Origin: Gemmatales bacterium
Lineage (GTDB): Bacteria > Planctomycetota > Planctomycetia > Gemmatales > HRBIN36
Reading direction: 5' to 3'
Assembly: GCA_025055835.1 (NCBI GenBank)
Contig: JANWWR010000055.1
Coordinates: 1-32,320, forward strand
Length of the DNA stretch: 32,320 nucleotides
Shown here one piece after another: positions 23,328-31,972 of this stretch (its first letter is position 1; every line of letters starts with the position of its first letter). The notes under the pieces were generated by a model. It had not been told where the DNA came from. It did no database searches and saw only the letters and a program-made list of their open reading frames with translations. Both the position numbers and the translations under genes were made by a program.

Positions 23328-23972
23328 TCAGAGGCATTCCTTGAGTCGCTGCAAAATGCGTTGTTCCAAAGCGTGGTCCCGACCGAAGGGAAGCCAGCCG
23401 CGGCGAACGTAATACGGATCGACGACGGTAAACTGGCGTTCGATGGGATTGTCCGTGCGGTAGGAGGCGCTGCCTGCCGCCGCGTGAGACGGTCTGGGCA
23501 GGTCTTCCAGCTCCTTGAACACCTGCACGTCGATGTAGTAGCCGCCGCTGGTGGCTGGAGTGATGGTCACGAAGGCGATCCGGCGGACGGATTGCAACGT
23601 GCTTTCCGTGTTTTCGTAGTGGTCGTAATAGCCGAGACGCAGCCCGAAGCCGTCGAAATAGCCTGCCGTTACCAAGGGATGGCTTCGAATCTCGCCGGAA
23701 AAGCGATTGGAATAGGCGATGTCGAAGTATTCATCGAGCACATCGTAGGCCGTGTCGAAGACCAGCGCGTAGGCTTCAGGACGCTGCGGCACCCAGATCG
23801 GATTCGGTTCATTGCTGCTTAAGACCGCGCCGGATTCATGTCCCGGATCGGCGAAGAAGGGATTGCTCGGAAGCGGTCCACTGGCACAGCCGAGAGCGGC
23901 GACAACGATGGACAGCGTCAGGGCGTTTGCAAGGCGACGGCTGCATCGAAGCCCACGAAGATCGCGGACCAT
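23328..23972 (-). CDS. Lipoprotein of unknown function
   Basis: This is a 214-residue protein. A basic N-terminus (MVRDLRGLRCSRR) and hydrophobic stretch lead to a lipobox ending ALGC-AS (about Cys28), so it is likely lipid-anchored. The mature part has aromatic, beta-rich stretches (ALVFDTAYDVLDEYFDI, GYFDGFGLRLGYYDHYE, RRIAFVTITPATSGGYYIDVQVFKE) and a conserved-looking YVRRGWLPFGRDHALEQRIL tail. It fits planctomycete envelope lipoproteins, but I recognise no known domain. ATG 23972 has GGGAG about 9 bases upstream; in-frame upstream ATGs lack one. It converges on the histidine kinase gene. Confidence 0.75.
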   Translation of the reverse strand: MVRDLRGLRCSRRLANALTLSIVVAALGCASGPLPSNPFFADPGHESGAVLSSNEPNPIWVPQRPEAYALVFDTAYDVLDEYFDIAYSNRFSGEIRSHPLVTAGYFDGFGLRLGYYDHYENTESTLQSVRRIAFVTITPATSGGYYIDVQVFKELEDLPRPSHAAAGSASYRTDNPIERQFTVVDPYYVRRGWLPFGRDHALEQRILQRLKECL

Positions 23973-24089
23973 CCTTGGCCACTCCCGCTGCGCTGGTTCC
24001 ATGCCGAGGCAAACTTTGCCCATTCCCGAAGGACGGTACCTTATGCCGTGGATGCTTGGCGATTGCAAGGCGAAACGGCAGTTAGATGA

Positions 24090-24119
24090 TTGCAGAAAGT
24101 TGCAGGTCCTCGCTAAGAT
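24090..24119 (+). promoter_or_regulatory. Weak promoter candidate for the toroid/HEAT gene
   Basis: TTGCAG (24090-24095), an 18-base spacer and TAAGAT (24114-24119) lie about 45 bases before ATG 24163. Only seven of twelve consensus bases match. Confidence 0.25.
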
Positions 24120-24162
24120 AGGAGACGGAGGTATTATCCCTTTTTCATGAGGAGACGCGGCC

Positions 24163-25902
24163 ATGCGAACGTGGGGGATAGTTATCGCTGCGCTTCCGGC
24201 TCTGCTTTTCTTAGCCGGTCCCGCACCCCTGGGACGAACCCAGGAAGTGGATAAGGATGCCATTGATAAAGCCGTCGCTGCGGCGGTGCGGTTCCTGCGG
24301 GCCAACCAGGCGGCCCCGGGCTTTTGGGTTCATCGCAGTGGTGGGCCGGACCAGGAATGGAATATCGGAGCGACCGCCTTGGTCGGCTTGGCCCTTCTGG
24401 AAAGTGACGTCCCTCGCGACGACAAGATGATTACGGAAGCGGCCGCTATTGTCCGCGCCGCGGTCCCTCGGCTTACCAAAACTTACTCGATTTCGCTGGC
24501 CGTGATTTTCCTCGACCGCTACCGCCACGGTAAGGATCCCGAATTGGTCCGGCGCATGGCTGTCCGTCTGGCAGCGGCTCAGAACCAGGGTGACGGCGGC
24601 TGGAGCTACGACGTCCCGCATCTGACGCCGCAACAGGAAGCGCAGTGGATGGCCACGCTGAAGCGGCTTCGCAATGTGAAAAACGTGCAGGGAACAGGCC
24701 AGCAAGGGTCGGGGCTCAGCAGCGACAATTCGAACACTCAATTCGCCGTGCTCGCCTTATGGGTGGCCCGTGTCCATGACGTGCCGGTGGACTATCCGCT
24801 GCTCCTGGCCGAGTGGCGCTTCCGCAGGACCCAGCGGGAAGACGGCGGGTGGAATTATGGCATGAACATCGGCGTCGGCGGCAGCCAGGAATCCACGCCT
24901 TCCATGACTTGCGCCGGCTTGCTGGGGTTAGCCATCGCTTACGGCACGAAGCGGGAACAGGCTGCCGTTTTGCGAGCGGGGGGAGACAATCCGGACGGGT
25001 CCGAGCCCAAGCCGCCGCCCCCCTCGCCCCGTCTCGACATCGACTCCGACCCCGCCGTGATAAAAGCCAAGGGCTATATCGCCCACGCCCTGACCAGATC
25101 GCCGCGGGACATTACGCATTTCCTTTATTTCCTCTGGTCGCTGGAGCGCGTTTCCGTCACCTATCGGTGGAAGGACTACAACGGCATCGACTGGTACAAC
25201 TACGGGGCCAACATTCTCCTGCGTTCGCAGCAGCAGAACGGCTCGTGGATGATCGAAGAGACGCCGAACATTGACACCGCGTTCGCTCTCCTGTTCCTCC
25301 GCAAGGCCAATCTGGTCGGCGACATCAGCGGCACGGCGATTTTGCGTTCTGGCACCTATGACCCGCTCAAAGCGGCGACGGTTCAGGATCCCGTCACCGG
25401 CGGGGCTAAGAAACCGGCCACCAACCGACCCGTGCGGGAAATCGCGCCTGATAAGGCCGAGGCCGAGGCCAAGAAACTCAGCGGCGAGTTCCTCATCTCC
25501 CGTCCCCAGCGGCAACGCGAAATCCTGGAAATCCTCCAGGACACCAAGGACAGCACGGGCAACTTCACCCAGGCGCTTATCGACCTGATCGGCCAGGCCA
25601 AGGACGAACAAAAAGAAATGGTCCGCCGTGCTCTGGCGGAGCGGCTGTCCCGGCAGACGCTGGCCAGCCTGGTCAAACGGCTTTCGGAAAACGACGTGGA
25701 AGTTCGTCTCGCCGTCGTCCGGGCTATGGGCATGAAGGGCGATCAAAAGGCGATGCCGGAACTGGTCAAGCTGTTGACCGACAGCAACGAGGACATCGCC
25801 GAGGCCGCTGAAGAATCGCTCAAGGCCCTGTCCGACGGCAAGGACTTCGGACGCAATCCGCAACGGTGGCAGGAGTACATTGACAAGTTGCGTATCCGCT
25901 GA
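24163..25902 (+). CDS. Exported squalene-cyclase-like toroid protein with C-terminal HEAT repeats
   Basis: This is a 579-residue protein with a signal peptide (about 1-27). Residues 35-385 resemble the alpha/alpha toroid of prenyltransferases and squalene cyclases, with repeat signatures QGDGGWSYD (142-150), REDGGWNYG (225-233) and QQQNGSW (356-362). The catalytic DxDD of squalene-hopene cyclase is not seen, and the protein is exported, so it is unlikely to cyclise terpenes. A Pro-rich insert lies at 280-292. The C-terminus (about 485-560) has HEAT repeats (DVEVRLAVVRAMGMKGDQKAMPELVKLL). Such exported toroid proteins are common in planctomycetes with unknown role. GAGGAG stands about 8 bases before the ATG. 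Confidence 0.8.
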   Translation: MRTWGIVIAALPALLFLAGPAPLGRTQEVDKDAIDKAVAAAVRFLRANQAAPGFWVHRSGGPDQEWNIGATALVGLALLESDVPRDDKMITEAAAIVRAAVPRLTKTYSISLAVIFLDRYRHGKDPELVRRMAVRLAAAQNQGDGGWSYDVPHLTPQQEAQWMATLKRLRNVKNVQGTGQQGSGLSSDNSNTQFAVLALWVARVHDVPVDYPLLLAEWRFRRTQREDGGWNYGMNIGVGGSQESTPSMTCAGLLGLAIAYGTKREQAAVLRAGGDNPDGSEPKPPPPSPRLDIDSDPAVIKAKGYIAHALTRSPRDITHFLYFLWSLERVSVTYRWKDYNGIDWYNYGANILLRSQQQNGSWMIEETPNIDTAFALLFLRKANLVGDISGTAILRSGTYDPLKAATVQDPVTGGAKKPATNRPVREIAPDKAEAEAKKLSGEFLISRPQRQREILEILQDTKDSTGNFTQALIDLIGQAKDEQKEMVRRALAERLSRQTLASLVKRLSENDVEVRLAVVRAMGMKGDQKAMPELVKLLTDSNEDIAEAAEESLKALSDGKDFGRNPQRWQEYIDKLRIR

Positions 25903-25956
25903 CACCGTCAAACCGTGAGTCTTCCCCCAACGCATGCAAGGAGTGAGGCCCGGGCC

Positions 25957-27303
25957 ATGATGCACCGTCGGAAGTTTCTTCAATCCTCCGTCGCCGCGGG
26001 TCTGGTCTATGCGGGGACGAGCCGCTATGCGGAACCGTTCGGCGACATGAAGTTCCGCGTGGGCCTGATCGGCTGCGGCTGGTATGGCACCTGCGACCTG
26101 CTGCGGTTGATCCAGGTGGCTCCCGTCGAGGTGGTTTCCATTTGTGACCCCGACAAGCACATGTTGGCGGAAACCTCGGCCCTGGTTGCCGAACGCCAAG
26201 CCTCCAAGAAGCATCCCCGCCACTACAAGGATTATCGGGAGATGCTCAAGGAGAGGGACCTGGACATTGTCATCGTCGGCTCGCCGGACCATTGGCACGC
26301 TCTGCACATGATTGCTGCCGTCGAGGCCGGTGCCCACGTCTATGTCCAGAAGCCGATCAGCCGGGATGTCGTCGAAGGGCAGGCGATGGTCGCCGCCGCT
26401 CGCAAACACAAGCGGGTCGTGCAGGTCGGGACACAACGGCGAAGCACGCCGCATCTGGTGGACGCGATGGAACGCATCGTCAAGGCGGGCAAATTAGGCA
26501 CCATCGGCCACGTCGAAATCTGCTGCTACTACCACATGCGGGCCAATGGCAATCCGCCGGTTCAGCCGGTGCCGGACCATCTCGACTACGACTTGTGGAC
26601 CGGCCCGGCCCCGCTGCGACCATACGACGGCCTGCCGCATCGCCGCTGGTGGCGGACGTTCATGGAGTACGGCAACGGCATCGTCGGCGACATGTGCATT
26701 CACATGCTTGACATGATCCGCTGGCAACTCGGCCTCGGTTGGCCCAAGCGGATCAGCTCTCACGGCGGCATCTATGTGCAAAAGGGCGGCAAGTCCAACA
26801 TCACTGACACGCAGACGGCGACGTTTGAATACGATCAGTTCCCGATCGTCTGGCAGCACCGCACTTGGGGCAATCCGCCCGATCCCGAATATCCCTGGGC
26901 TGGGTTCATCTATGGGGAAAAGGGTACGCTCAAACTCAGCGTTCACCGCTGGGACTTCATTCCGACCGGCAAGACCGAGCCGACGGAGAGCGGTACTGCC
27001 GTCATTGTGGACAAATACCCGGAAGATCGGACCGAAAAAGACCTGGAACTGCACGCTGCCGAGGCAAATCGCGCTCATCAGCGCGACTTCCTGCGGGCCA
27101 TCGCCAGCGGAGGGCGGCCAGTCGCCGACATCGAGGAAGGCCACATCAGCAGCGCCAGTTGCATCCTGGCCAACATCGCCATGCAGTTAGGCCGCACGCT
27201 CACCTGGGATCCGGTAAAGCACGAGGTCGTCGGCGATCCCGAGGCCAACAAGCTGTTGCGTCGGCCCTATCGGTCCCCGTGGGTGCACCCGGAAGTATCG
27301 TGA
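25957..27303 (+). CDS. Tat-exported Gfo/Idh/MocA family oxidoreductase
   Basis: This is a 448-residue protein. A twin-arginine signal HRRKFLQ at residues 3-9 and a hydrophobic run mark export in folded form, usual for planctomycete members. The Rossmann fold has VGLIGCGWYG (35-44). The family EKP motif reads QKP (131-133), and GDMCIHMLD matches the GDxxxHxxD active-site motif of the C-terminal domain. It probably oxidises or reduces a sugar or inositol derivative with a bound NAD(P); the substrate is unknown. ATG 25957 (ATG-ATG) has GAGG 8 bases upstream, better than GTG 25915, which would place 14 residues before the Tat motif. It follows the toroid gene by 54 bases. Confidence 0.92.
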   Translation: MMHRRKFLQSSVAAGLVYAGTSRYAEPFGDMKFRVGLIGCGWYGTCDLLRLIQVAPVEVVSICDPDKHMLAETSALVAERQASKKHPRHYKDYREMLKERDLDIVIVGSPDHWHALHMIAAVEAGAHVYVQKPISRDVVEGQAMVAAARKHKRVVQVGTQRRSTPHLVDAMERIVKAGKLGTIGHVEICCYYHMRANGNPPVQPVPDHLDYDLWTGPAPLRPYDGLPHRRWWRTFMEYGNGIVGDMCIHMLDMIRWQLGLGWPKRISSHGGIYVQKGGKSNITDTQTATFEYDQFPIVWQHRTWGNPPDPEYPWAGFIYGEKGTLKLSVHRWDFIPTGKTEPTESGTAVIVDKYPEDRTEKDLELHAAEANRAHQRDFLRAIASGGRPVADIEEGHISSASCILANIAMQLGRTLTWDPVKHEVVGDPEANKLLRRPYRSPWVHPEVS

Positions 27304-27325
27304 AATATCGTTGCCGCCTGCTCCG

Positions 27326-28591
27326 TCAGGATCGCTCTCGGATGTCGTAAACGAAGAGCTGGTCCTGTTCCCGGACGTAGAGTTTGCCGTCGGAGATGAC
27401 CAGGTGCGGCCAACTCGGTCCGGTGTCCTGCCGCGGGATGCGGAAGCTGCTGATCTCGCGGTATTCGGAGGCATCCGGGTCAACCAGTGCGATGGTGCCG
27501 TTCTGATAACGGACATAGAGCCGACCGTCGGCGTACATCACCGCTGCCGATCCACCGCCGCGGCCCTGTTTCTGCCAGATGACGCTGCCGTTCTTGGCAT
27601 TGACGCAGCGAACCGTGCCACGGTCATCCCGGTCGCCGAACAGACGATCCCCAACGCGCACCCAGCCGCCGTGCTTGTTGTTCAAGGCCCGGTCGAAGTA
27701 CACCTCCTCGATGCGAATGCCGTCGCCCTCGGGAATCAGTTTCAGCAAGGCTCCGCCGCCACTGCGGTTCTCGTAGCCTGCCGAACAGAACACCTCGTCA
27801 CCCTGAACGATGCAGGTGGGAATGTTGGCGGTGTTGTTGAGGAACTTCTCGTACCGCCATAGCAGCTTGCCGTCGTCGGCCCGGACGCCGATGACGCCAC
27901 CTGTCGTCAATTGCACATAATGCCGGATGCCTCCAACCTCGGCGACGACCGCCGACGAATGCCCCGCTCCGCAGCCCCGCACCAGACACCGCCAGATTTC
28001 CTCGCCGGTCTTGCGATTCAAAGCGACCATCGTGGCCATGCTGCCGCCCGGGGTGATGATGACCTTCTCGCCGTCGATCAGCGGCGATTCGCTGCAACCC
28101 CAGTTGCCGTCACGCTTGCCGTTGTAGTCGCGGGAGAAGCTTTTCCGCCATTTTTCCTCGCCGGTAGCGGCATCGACGCAGACCACGTCGCCGAACTGTC
28201 CCACGGCATAGACCAGCCCATCGTGGACCGTCGGCGTGCAACGCGGCCCCGGATAGCCTCCGCCACCCTTGGGAGGACCCACCTTGACGGTCCAAATCTT
28301 TTTCCCGCTGGTTTCGTCCAGAGCGAGCAAGTAGCAGGCGTCTTCCTGATCGCCCATCGTGTAGATGCGATCGCCGACGACGGCTACGCTGGAGTAGCCC
28401 GATCCGAGGCCGCTGGCCTGCATGACCAGCCTCGGCCCACCAACCGGCCACTGCTTCATCAGCCCGGATTCCTTGGAAATGGCGTTGCGTTCCGGGCCGC
28501 GCCATTGCGGCCAGTCCAAGCCGACCGCCGAACTGCTCAGCCCCATTGCCACGAGCAGGCCGATCAGCGTCGCCAATCCGAGTTGTCTCAT
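27326..28591 (-). CDS. Exported PQQ-type beta-propeller protein
   Basis: This is a 421-residue protein with a signal peptide (about 1-24). The mature protein opens with WPQWRGPERNAIS, the hallmark of planctomycete PQQ-like propeller proteins. Blade repeats follow: LALDETSGKKIWTVKVG, CVDAATGEEKWRKSF, VALNRKTGEEIWRCL, GVRADDGKLLWRY and CVNAKNGSVIWQK. The repeats give a pyrrolo-quinoline-quinone-dehydrogenase-like fold, but no cofactor ligands are identifiable, so enzymatic activity should not be assumed. It may be a periplasmic scaffold. ATG 28591 has GGGGAG 7 bases upstream and starts the signal peptide; the open frame extends 29 codons further. It converges on the oxidoreductase with a 22-base gap. 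Confidence 0.88.
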   Translation of the reverse strand: MRQLGLATLIGLLVAMGLSSSAVGLDWPQWRGPERNAISKESGLMKQWPVGGPRLVMQASGLGSGYSSVAVVGDRIYTMGDQEDACYLLALDETSGKKIWTVKVGPPKGGGGYPGPRCTPTVHDGLVYAVGQFGDVVCVDAATGEEKWRKSFSRDYNGKRDGNWGCSESPLIDGEKVIITPGGSMATMVALNRKTGEEIWRCLVRGCGAGHSSAVVAEVGGIRHYVQLTTGGVIGVRADDGKLLWRYEKFLNNTANIPTCIVQGDEVFCSAGYENRSGGGALLKLIPEGDGIRIEEVYFDRALNNKHGGWVRVGDRLFGDRDDRGTVRCVNAKNGSVIWQKQGRGGGSAAVMYADGRLYVRYQNGTIALVDPDASEYREISSFRIPRQDTGPSWPHLVISDGKLYVREQDQLFVYDIRERS

Positions 28592-28755
28592 CTTCGTCTC
28601 CCCGGCCAGTGTCCGTGTCTGGATTGTTTGATTCCACGCAAAGCCAAGCCGATCCGTTGCTTTGGCTGTCTCCGACATTTAACCCCGGACCCGGGCGAAA
28701 CTCCCGCTGTACTCGGGTCAAAGTGTCTCGCCAATAGGGCATGAAGCTGCCGCCG

Positions 28756-30561
28756 TTATTCGGGCTGAGGTGCGTCGTTCGCTTTGTCGGCAGGCAGCTT
28801 TCGCACCGCGATGAGGATTCGGCCACGGCGATCACGCTTGCGCCGGTCGCCGGTCTCGTCCACGACGATTTCCCAGCGGTCCGACGCCTGCTGCAAACGC
28901 TGCCTCAGCCCCGGGCACAACTCCGCCTCGGCCAGAACGATGTCCACGCCGTAGCGGTCCAGAATGTCGGACCAAAGCGCGGATCCCATCTTCACCTGCT
29001 GGCAATCGTTCCAGACTCTGGGCGAAAACAGATGCACGTGGGTGTACATGAAGATGGGCAGCTTGCCCTGGCCGGCCCAGGCCAGATAGTCGCCCTGCGT
29101 TTCCGTGCAGAAGATGCGTCCCGGCAGCTTGTTTTCCGGGTCGTATCTGCGGAGCCAGTCGGCCAGGGCTGGATAATGCTCACCGGTACGGTGAGTCAGC
29201 TCAGCGAAGAACCGCCACGGGGTCGCCTCGTGCATGGTTTTTTCCACGGGAGCCGGGCTGCCATTCATAAGCCACGTCGCCGGGGCCGTCCACAGAAGCA
29301 GAACGATCACCGACAGCACCGCAAGAATCGTCTTGCGGAGACTGAGCACATCCCGATCCACCGCGGGCCTGCCGAGCAGATCGAACACCGTATGCCACTG
29401 CCACGCCAGCATCCAGGTGATAAACGGCACCCACCACGGCGTGAAGCGGGTGTGCTGGAGCGTTTGCTGAGCGAACAGGAGCAGAAGAATCCAGTGCAGC
29501 AAAGGAACATACAGGGTGTATTTCGCACTCCACAGAACCAGAGGGAAGGAAGCGATTGGTCCAGTCCGGCCCAGAAGGCGGAGGAGCCAGTGCATGGCCA
29601 GCGTGAGAGCCAAAAGCCCTGTGGAGGCAAGGAACACGACGCCCCAGGGGGTGGCAAAGTCCAGCGGTTTCCATTCGTCCATGTCGGCGATGTTCGGATG
29701 CTTGGCTAAGTCCAGTGTGTGCAGGAACAGCCAAGGACCGTGGGGATTCAGCAAAGCCACACCGATAACGGACAAGATGCCGGCCACTGCCAGCCGGGCT
29801 GCGGATGCACGCTCGACCTTTCCCGTCAAGCCGCCGAGAGCCGCAACGACGACTGCCGCGCCCAGAACCGCCAATCCGATCAGATAGGAGCCGTGCGAGT
29901 TGGCCCAGATCGTCATCAGAATCGCCGTCGCTATCACACTGCGCCACGAGAACGCCGACCCGCTCAGCAGGAACAACAGGATTGCGAAATAGACTTCGCC
30001 GAATCCCTGGGGTCGGAGAACGCTCAGGTTGGGCAGCCCGAGCAGCGTGGCCAGGACCACGCCAGCGACGGCTAACCAGCCGGAGTCGGTCATCCGCAGA
30101 ATCGCCGCTCCGAGGAAACCGATCCGCAGCGTGACCAGCAAAGCAAACAAAGCCCGTAACGCTTCGACCCCTCCGGCCAGCGAACGAAGTTCGTTGCCTC
30201 CCGCCAGCCATGCTCCCAACCGATAGGTCAGATAGAAGATTGCCTGGCTGATCCACTGGTAATTGGCATACGGCAAATGCTGCTCCGCCAGGTCGCAGAG
30301 CAATTCATGTTCCGGCAACCGCAAGTTCTCGACGATGTATCGGCCATAGGCCGCATGGGCCCAAACGTCCGTGTGCCACAGCCGCATGTAGCCGACGACC
30401 ACGAAGATCAGGGCCAGTACGATCGCCAAGGCGACGTGGCTGCTTCGCAGGTAATACCTGGCCAGGGGACTGTTAGGATCGGTGAAATCGATGCCGGCTC
30501 CGACGGCGTCGGATTCAGCTTGTGTCTGGGTTTTCGAAGGGTTTTCTTCTTGGGTGGACAT
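28756..30561 (-). CDS. Polytopic membrane protein, GT-C glycosyltransferase-like
   Basis: This is a 601-residue protein with a cytoplasmic N-terminus of about 37 polar residues, then about ten transmembrane helices to residue 430, then a soluble C-terminal domain of about 160 residues. The first outer loop carries TDVWAHAAYGRYIVEN, which resembles the acidic/WH loop of GT-C type lipid-linked-sugar transferases. That membership is an inference from topology and this motif. ATG 30561 lies 2 bases after the upstream gene's stop; its Shine-Dalgarno is weak, so translation is probably coupled. It is the last gene of the operon beginning with two YkgJ-type genes, and how they relate functionally is unclear. 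Confidence 0.75.
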   Translation of the reverse strand: MSTQEENPSKTQTQAESDAVGAGIDFTDPNSPLARYYLRSSHVALAIVLALIFVVVGYMRLWHTDVWAHAAYGRYIVENLRLPEHELLCDLAEQHLPYANYQWISQAIFYLTYRLGAWLAGGNELRSLAGGVEALRALFALLVTLRIGFLGAAILRMTDSGWLAVAGVVLATLLGLPNLSVLRPQGFGEVYFAILLFLLSGSAFSWRSVIATAILMTIWANSHGSYLIGLAVLGAAVVVAALGGLTGKVERASAARLAVAGILSVIGVALLNPHGPWLFLHTLDLAKHPNIADMDEWKPLDFATPWGVVFLASTGLLALTLAMHWLLRLLGRTGPIASFPLVLWSAKYTLYVPLLHWILLLLFAQQTLQHTRFTPWWVPFITWMLAWQWHTVFDLLGRPAVDRDVLSLRKTILAVLSVIVLLLWTAPATWLMNGSPAPVEKTMHEATPWRFFAELTHRTGEHYPALADWLRRYDPENKLPGRIFCTETQGDYLAWAGQGKLPIFMYTHVHLFSPRVWNDCQQVKMGSALWSDILDRYGVDIVLAEAELCPGLRQRLQQASDRWEIVVDETGDRRKRDRRGRILIAVRKLPADKANDAPQPE

Positions 30562-30563
30562 GG

Positions 30564-30983
30564 TCAGAGGATGGTTTCGACTTCGTGATTGAGAAACGCA
30601 TGCAGCGGGGCGTAGCGCCAGGGAACGCCATACTGGTCCGCAAGGGCTTTGAGCCGACGGAGGTATTTCTCGGAGATCGTCTGCCCCGTCTCCTGGTACG
30701 CCGGATCGCAGTAATAGACCCGGCATCCCAAGGGCCGATGGTCCCGCACTGTGCAGAGCTTCCCCCGTTGAAACGGGCATCCCTCCTCGGAAACCGGTTG
30801 GTCATACGCCGGGGCGTGCTTGAGCAGCACCGCCGCTTCCAGGTTGCTGAGAAACAGCGTGTGACCATGTTCCTTGAACCGGCAGCAGCGTCCGCTCAAT
30901 TGGCAAATCGGCCCGGCCTGGGCGATGTCGGCCTCGGCTTCGGCATAGATGGCTCGGATTTCCTTTTCGAGGTTTTCGTGCAT
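30564..30983 (-). CDS. YkgJ-like cysteine-cluster protein (second of a pair)
   Basis: This is a 139-residue cytoplasmic protein. The cysteine pattern is Cys27, GRCC (Cys33, Cys34), Cys69, Cys77, RPLGCR (Cys87) and Cys92. This is a variant of the CxxCxxCC zinc- or iron-chelating family: the first CxxC is reduced to a single Cys six residues before CC. RPLGCRVYYC is typical of the family's second half. The start at 30983 is 4 bases after the stop of the partner gene, and the membrane protein follows 2 bases later, so these are clearly one operon. The family's role is not established; some members are proposed Fe/S or metal chaperones. Confidence 0.8.
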   Translation of the reverse strand: MHENLEKEIRAIYAEAEADIAQAGPICQLSGRCCRFKEHGHTLFLSNLEAAVLLKHAPAYDQPVSEEGCPFQRGKLCTVRDHRPLGCRVYYCDPAYQETGQTISEKYLRRLKALADQYGVPWRYAPLHAFLNHEVETIL

Positions 30984-30987
30984 GGCC

Positions 30988-31401
30988 TCACAGACGGATC
31001 AGCCGGATGCGCCGTACAATCTCCTCCGCACTGATGAGTTCTCCGTGGCCCGCGCCAGGACAGACTTCGCAGGTCCGCTGCCACGCCTCCGGGGTGGCGA
31101 CGTTGCTCTCCCAAAATGGCCAGCTGCGGCACTGGCGAGGACGCACCGGGTAAATCGTGCAGCCTTCCTTGGCATCATAGAACACGCAGTCGCCGTTGCT
31201 CTGCTCCCGCAGCGACAGCCCGCGAGGCCCGGGACGTACAAACAGATACCGCACCTGCTCCGCTGTCTGTCCGCGGTACGCCGCGATCTGAGCGATTTCC
31301 TCTTCGTTGACCCAGACGAAGCCCGGCTCGCCGGTGCAGCATCGGCCGCAGCGAGTGCAGGAGAAGCGTAGCCCATCTTGGTACCACGGTGCGTTTTTCA
31401 T
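30988..31401 (-). CDS. YkgJ family CxxCxxCC cysteine-cluster protein
   Basis: This is a 137-residue cytoplasmic protein. The N-terminus has the full motif CTRCGRCC (Cys15, Cys18, Cys21, Cys22). The rest has GDCVFYDAKEGCTIYPVRPRQCRSWPFW, the standard second cluster of the family (PF03692-like), and a further CEVC. It likely binds zinc or an iron-sulfur cluster; the biochemical job is unknown. ATG 31401 has CAGGGTGA just upstream. It is the first gene of a tight three-gene operon; an extended -10 candidate lies at 31419-31424. Confidence 0.9.
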   Translation of the reverse strand: MKNAPWYQDGLRFSCTRCGRCCTGEPGFVWVNEEEIAQIAAYRGQTAEQVRYLFVRPGPRGLSLREQSNGDCVFYDAKEGCTIYPVRPRQCRSWPFWESNVATPEAWQRTCEVCPGAGHGELISAEEIVRRIRLIRL

Positions 31402-31418
31402 CCGTCACCCTGAACGCC

Positions 31419-31427
31419 ATTGTAACA
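31419..31427 (-). promoter_or_regulatory. Extended -10 candidate for the YkgJ operon
   Basis: On the minus strand, TGT followed by TACAAT (31424-31419) fits an extended -10 element five of six bases from consensus. The start would fall only about 10 bases before ATG 31401, giving a very short leader. No good -35 is seen. Confidence 0.3.
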
Positions 31428-31490
31428 GGATTACTGCCTGCTGTGTTGATTGACAGGTCGTTGACGAGGCTGCCCGACACCCGGAGCGAC

Positions 31491-31529
31491 AAAAAGGAAC
31501 GTCCACCGACCAAAGCCGATGGACGTTCC
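31491..31529 (-). terminator. Intrinsic terminator of the Cys-rich protein gene
   Basis: On the minus strand, GGAACGTCCA pairs perfectly with TGGACGTTCC (31529-31520 with 31505-31496), with a partly complementary inner stretch, and is directly followed by TTTTTG. This is a textbook rho-independent terminator 30 bases after the stop of the 31559-31972 gene. Confidence 0.85.
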
Positions 31530-31558
31530 GAGGTTGGTTCAGGCCCTAGGCCCGGCGG

Positions 31559-31972
31559 TCACTTCTTGCAGCAGGAGCCGTCAGCCTTGCACTCGCAGGC
31601 GTTGGCACAGCTGCCGGAAGCGGCACAGGCACAGTCCGGGCAGTTCGGGCACACGGGGCAGGCCTGGTCGGCACAGCACGAACCGGCCTTGGCCGCCTTG
31701 GTGGCCGCGCAGCACGAGCCGTCGGCGCAGCAGGTGCAGGAGCCGTCACAGCACTTGCCGCTGGCACAGCAGGGGCAGTACGGACAGTCTGGGCACAACG
31801 GACAGCATCCGCCGCCTTCGCAGCAGCCCGGACCCGCAGCCATCTCCCCGCTCGTCGAGGAACAGGCCTGGAGCAAACAGCCCAGCGGACAGGTTCCCGT
31901 CAGGGCGATGGTGCCGACATACGCCGCCAAGGCCACGCCGAGCAAACCCACGCCAATCACTTTCGTCATCAT
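31559..31972 (-). CDS. Membrane-anchored cysteine-rich (metallothionein-like) protein
   Basis: This is a 137-residue protein. One hydrophobic helix at the N-terminus (about 4-25) may be a signal or anchor. The rest holds 31 cysteines, mostly in CC, CPxC and GSCC patterns (CPLCPDCPYCPCC, CCDGSCTCC, CPVCPNCPDCAC), separated by Gly, Ala, Lys and Asp. It resembles metallothionein in cysteine density but is longer and has a membrane segment, so metal binding at the membrane surface or a disulfide network is possible. ATG 31972 (ATG-ATG) has GGAG 8 bases upstream. A strong intrinsic terminator follows, showing a single-gene transcript. No homologous family is recognised. Confidence 0.75.
   Translation of the reverse strand: MMTKVIGVGLLGVALAAYVGTIALTGTCPLGCLLQACSSTSGEMAAGPGCCEGGGCCPLCPDCPYCPCCASGKCCDGSCTCCADGSCCAATKAAKAGSCCADQACPVCPNCPDCACAASGSCANACECKADGSCCKK

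Noticed and set aside
24928-26454. 508-residue minus-strand frame opposite the toroid and oxidoreductase genes
   Set aside because: It spans two recognised genes and the gap between them; no family features are visible.
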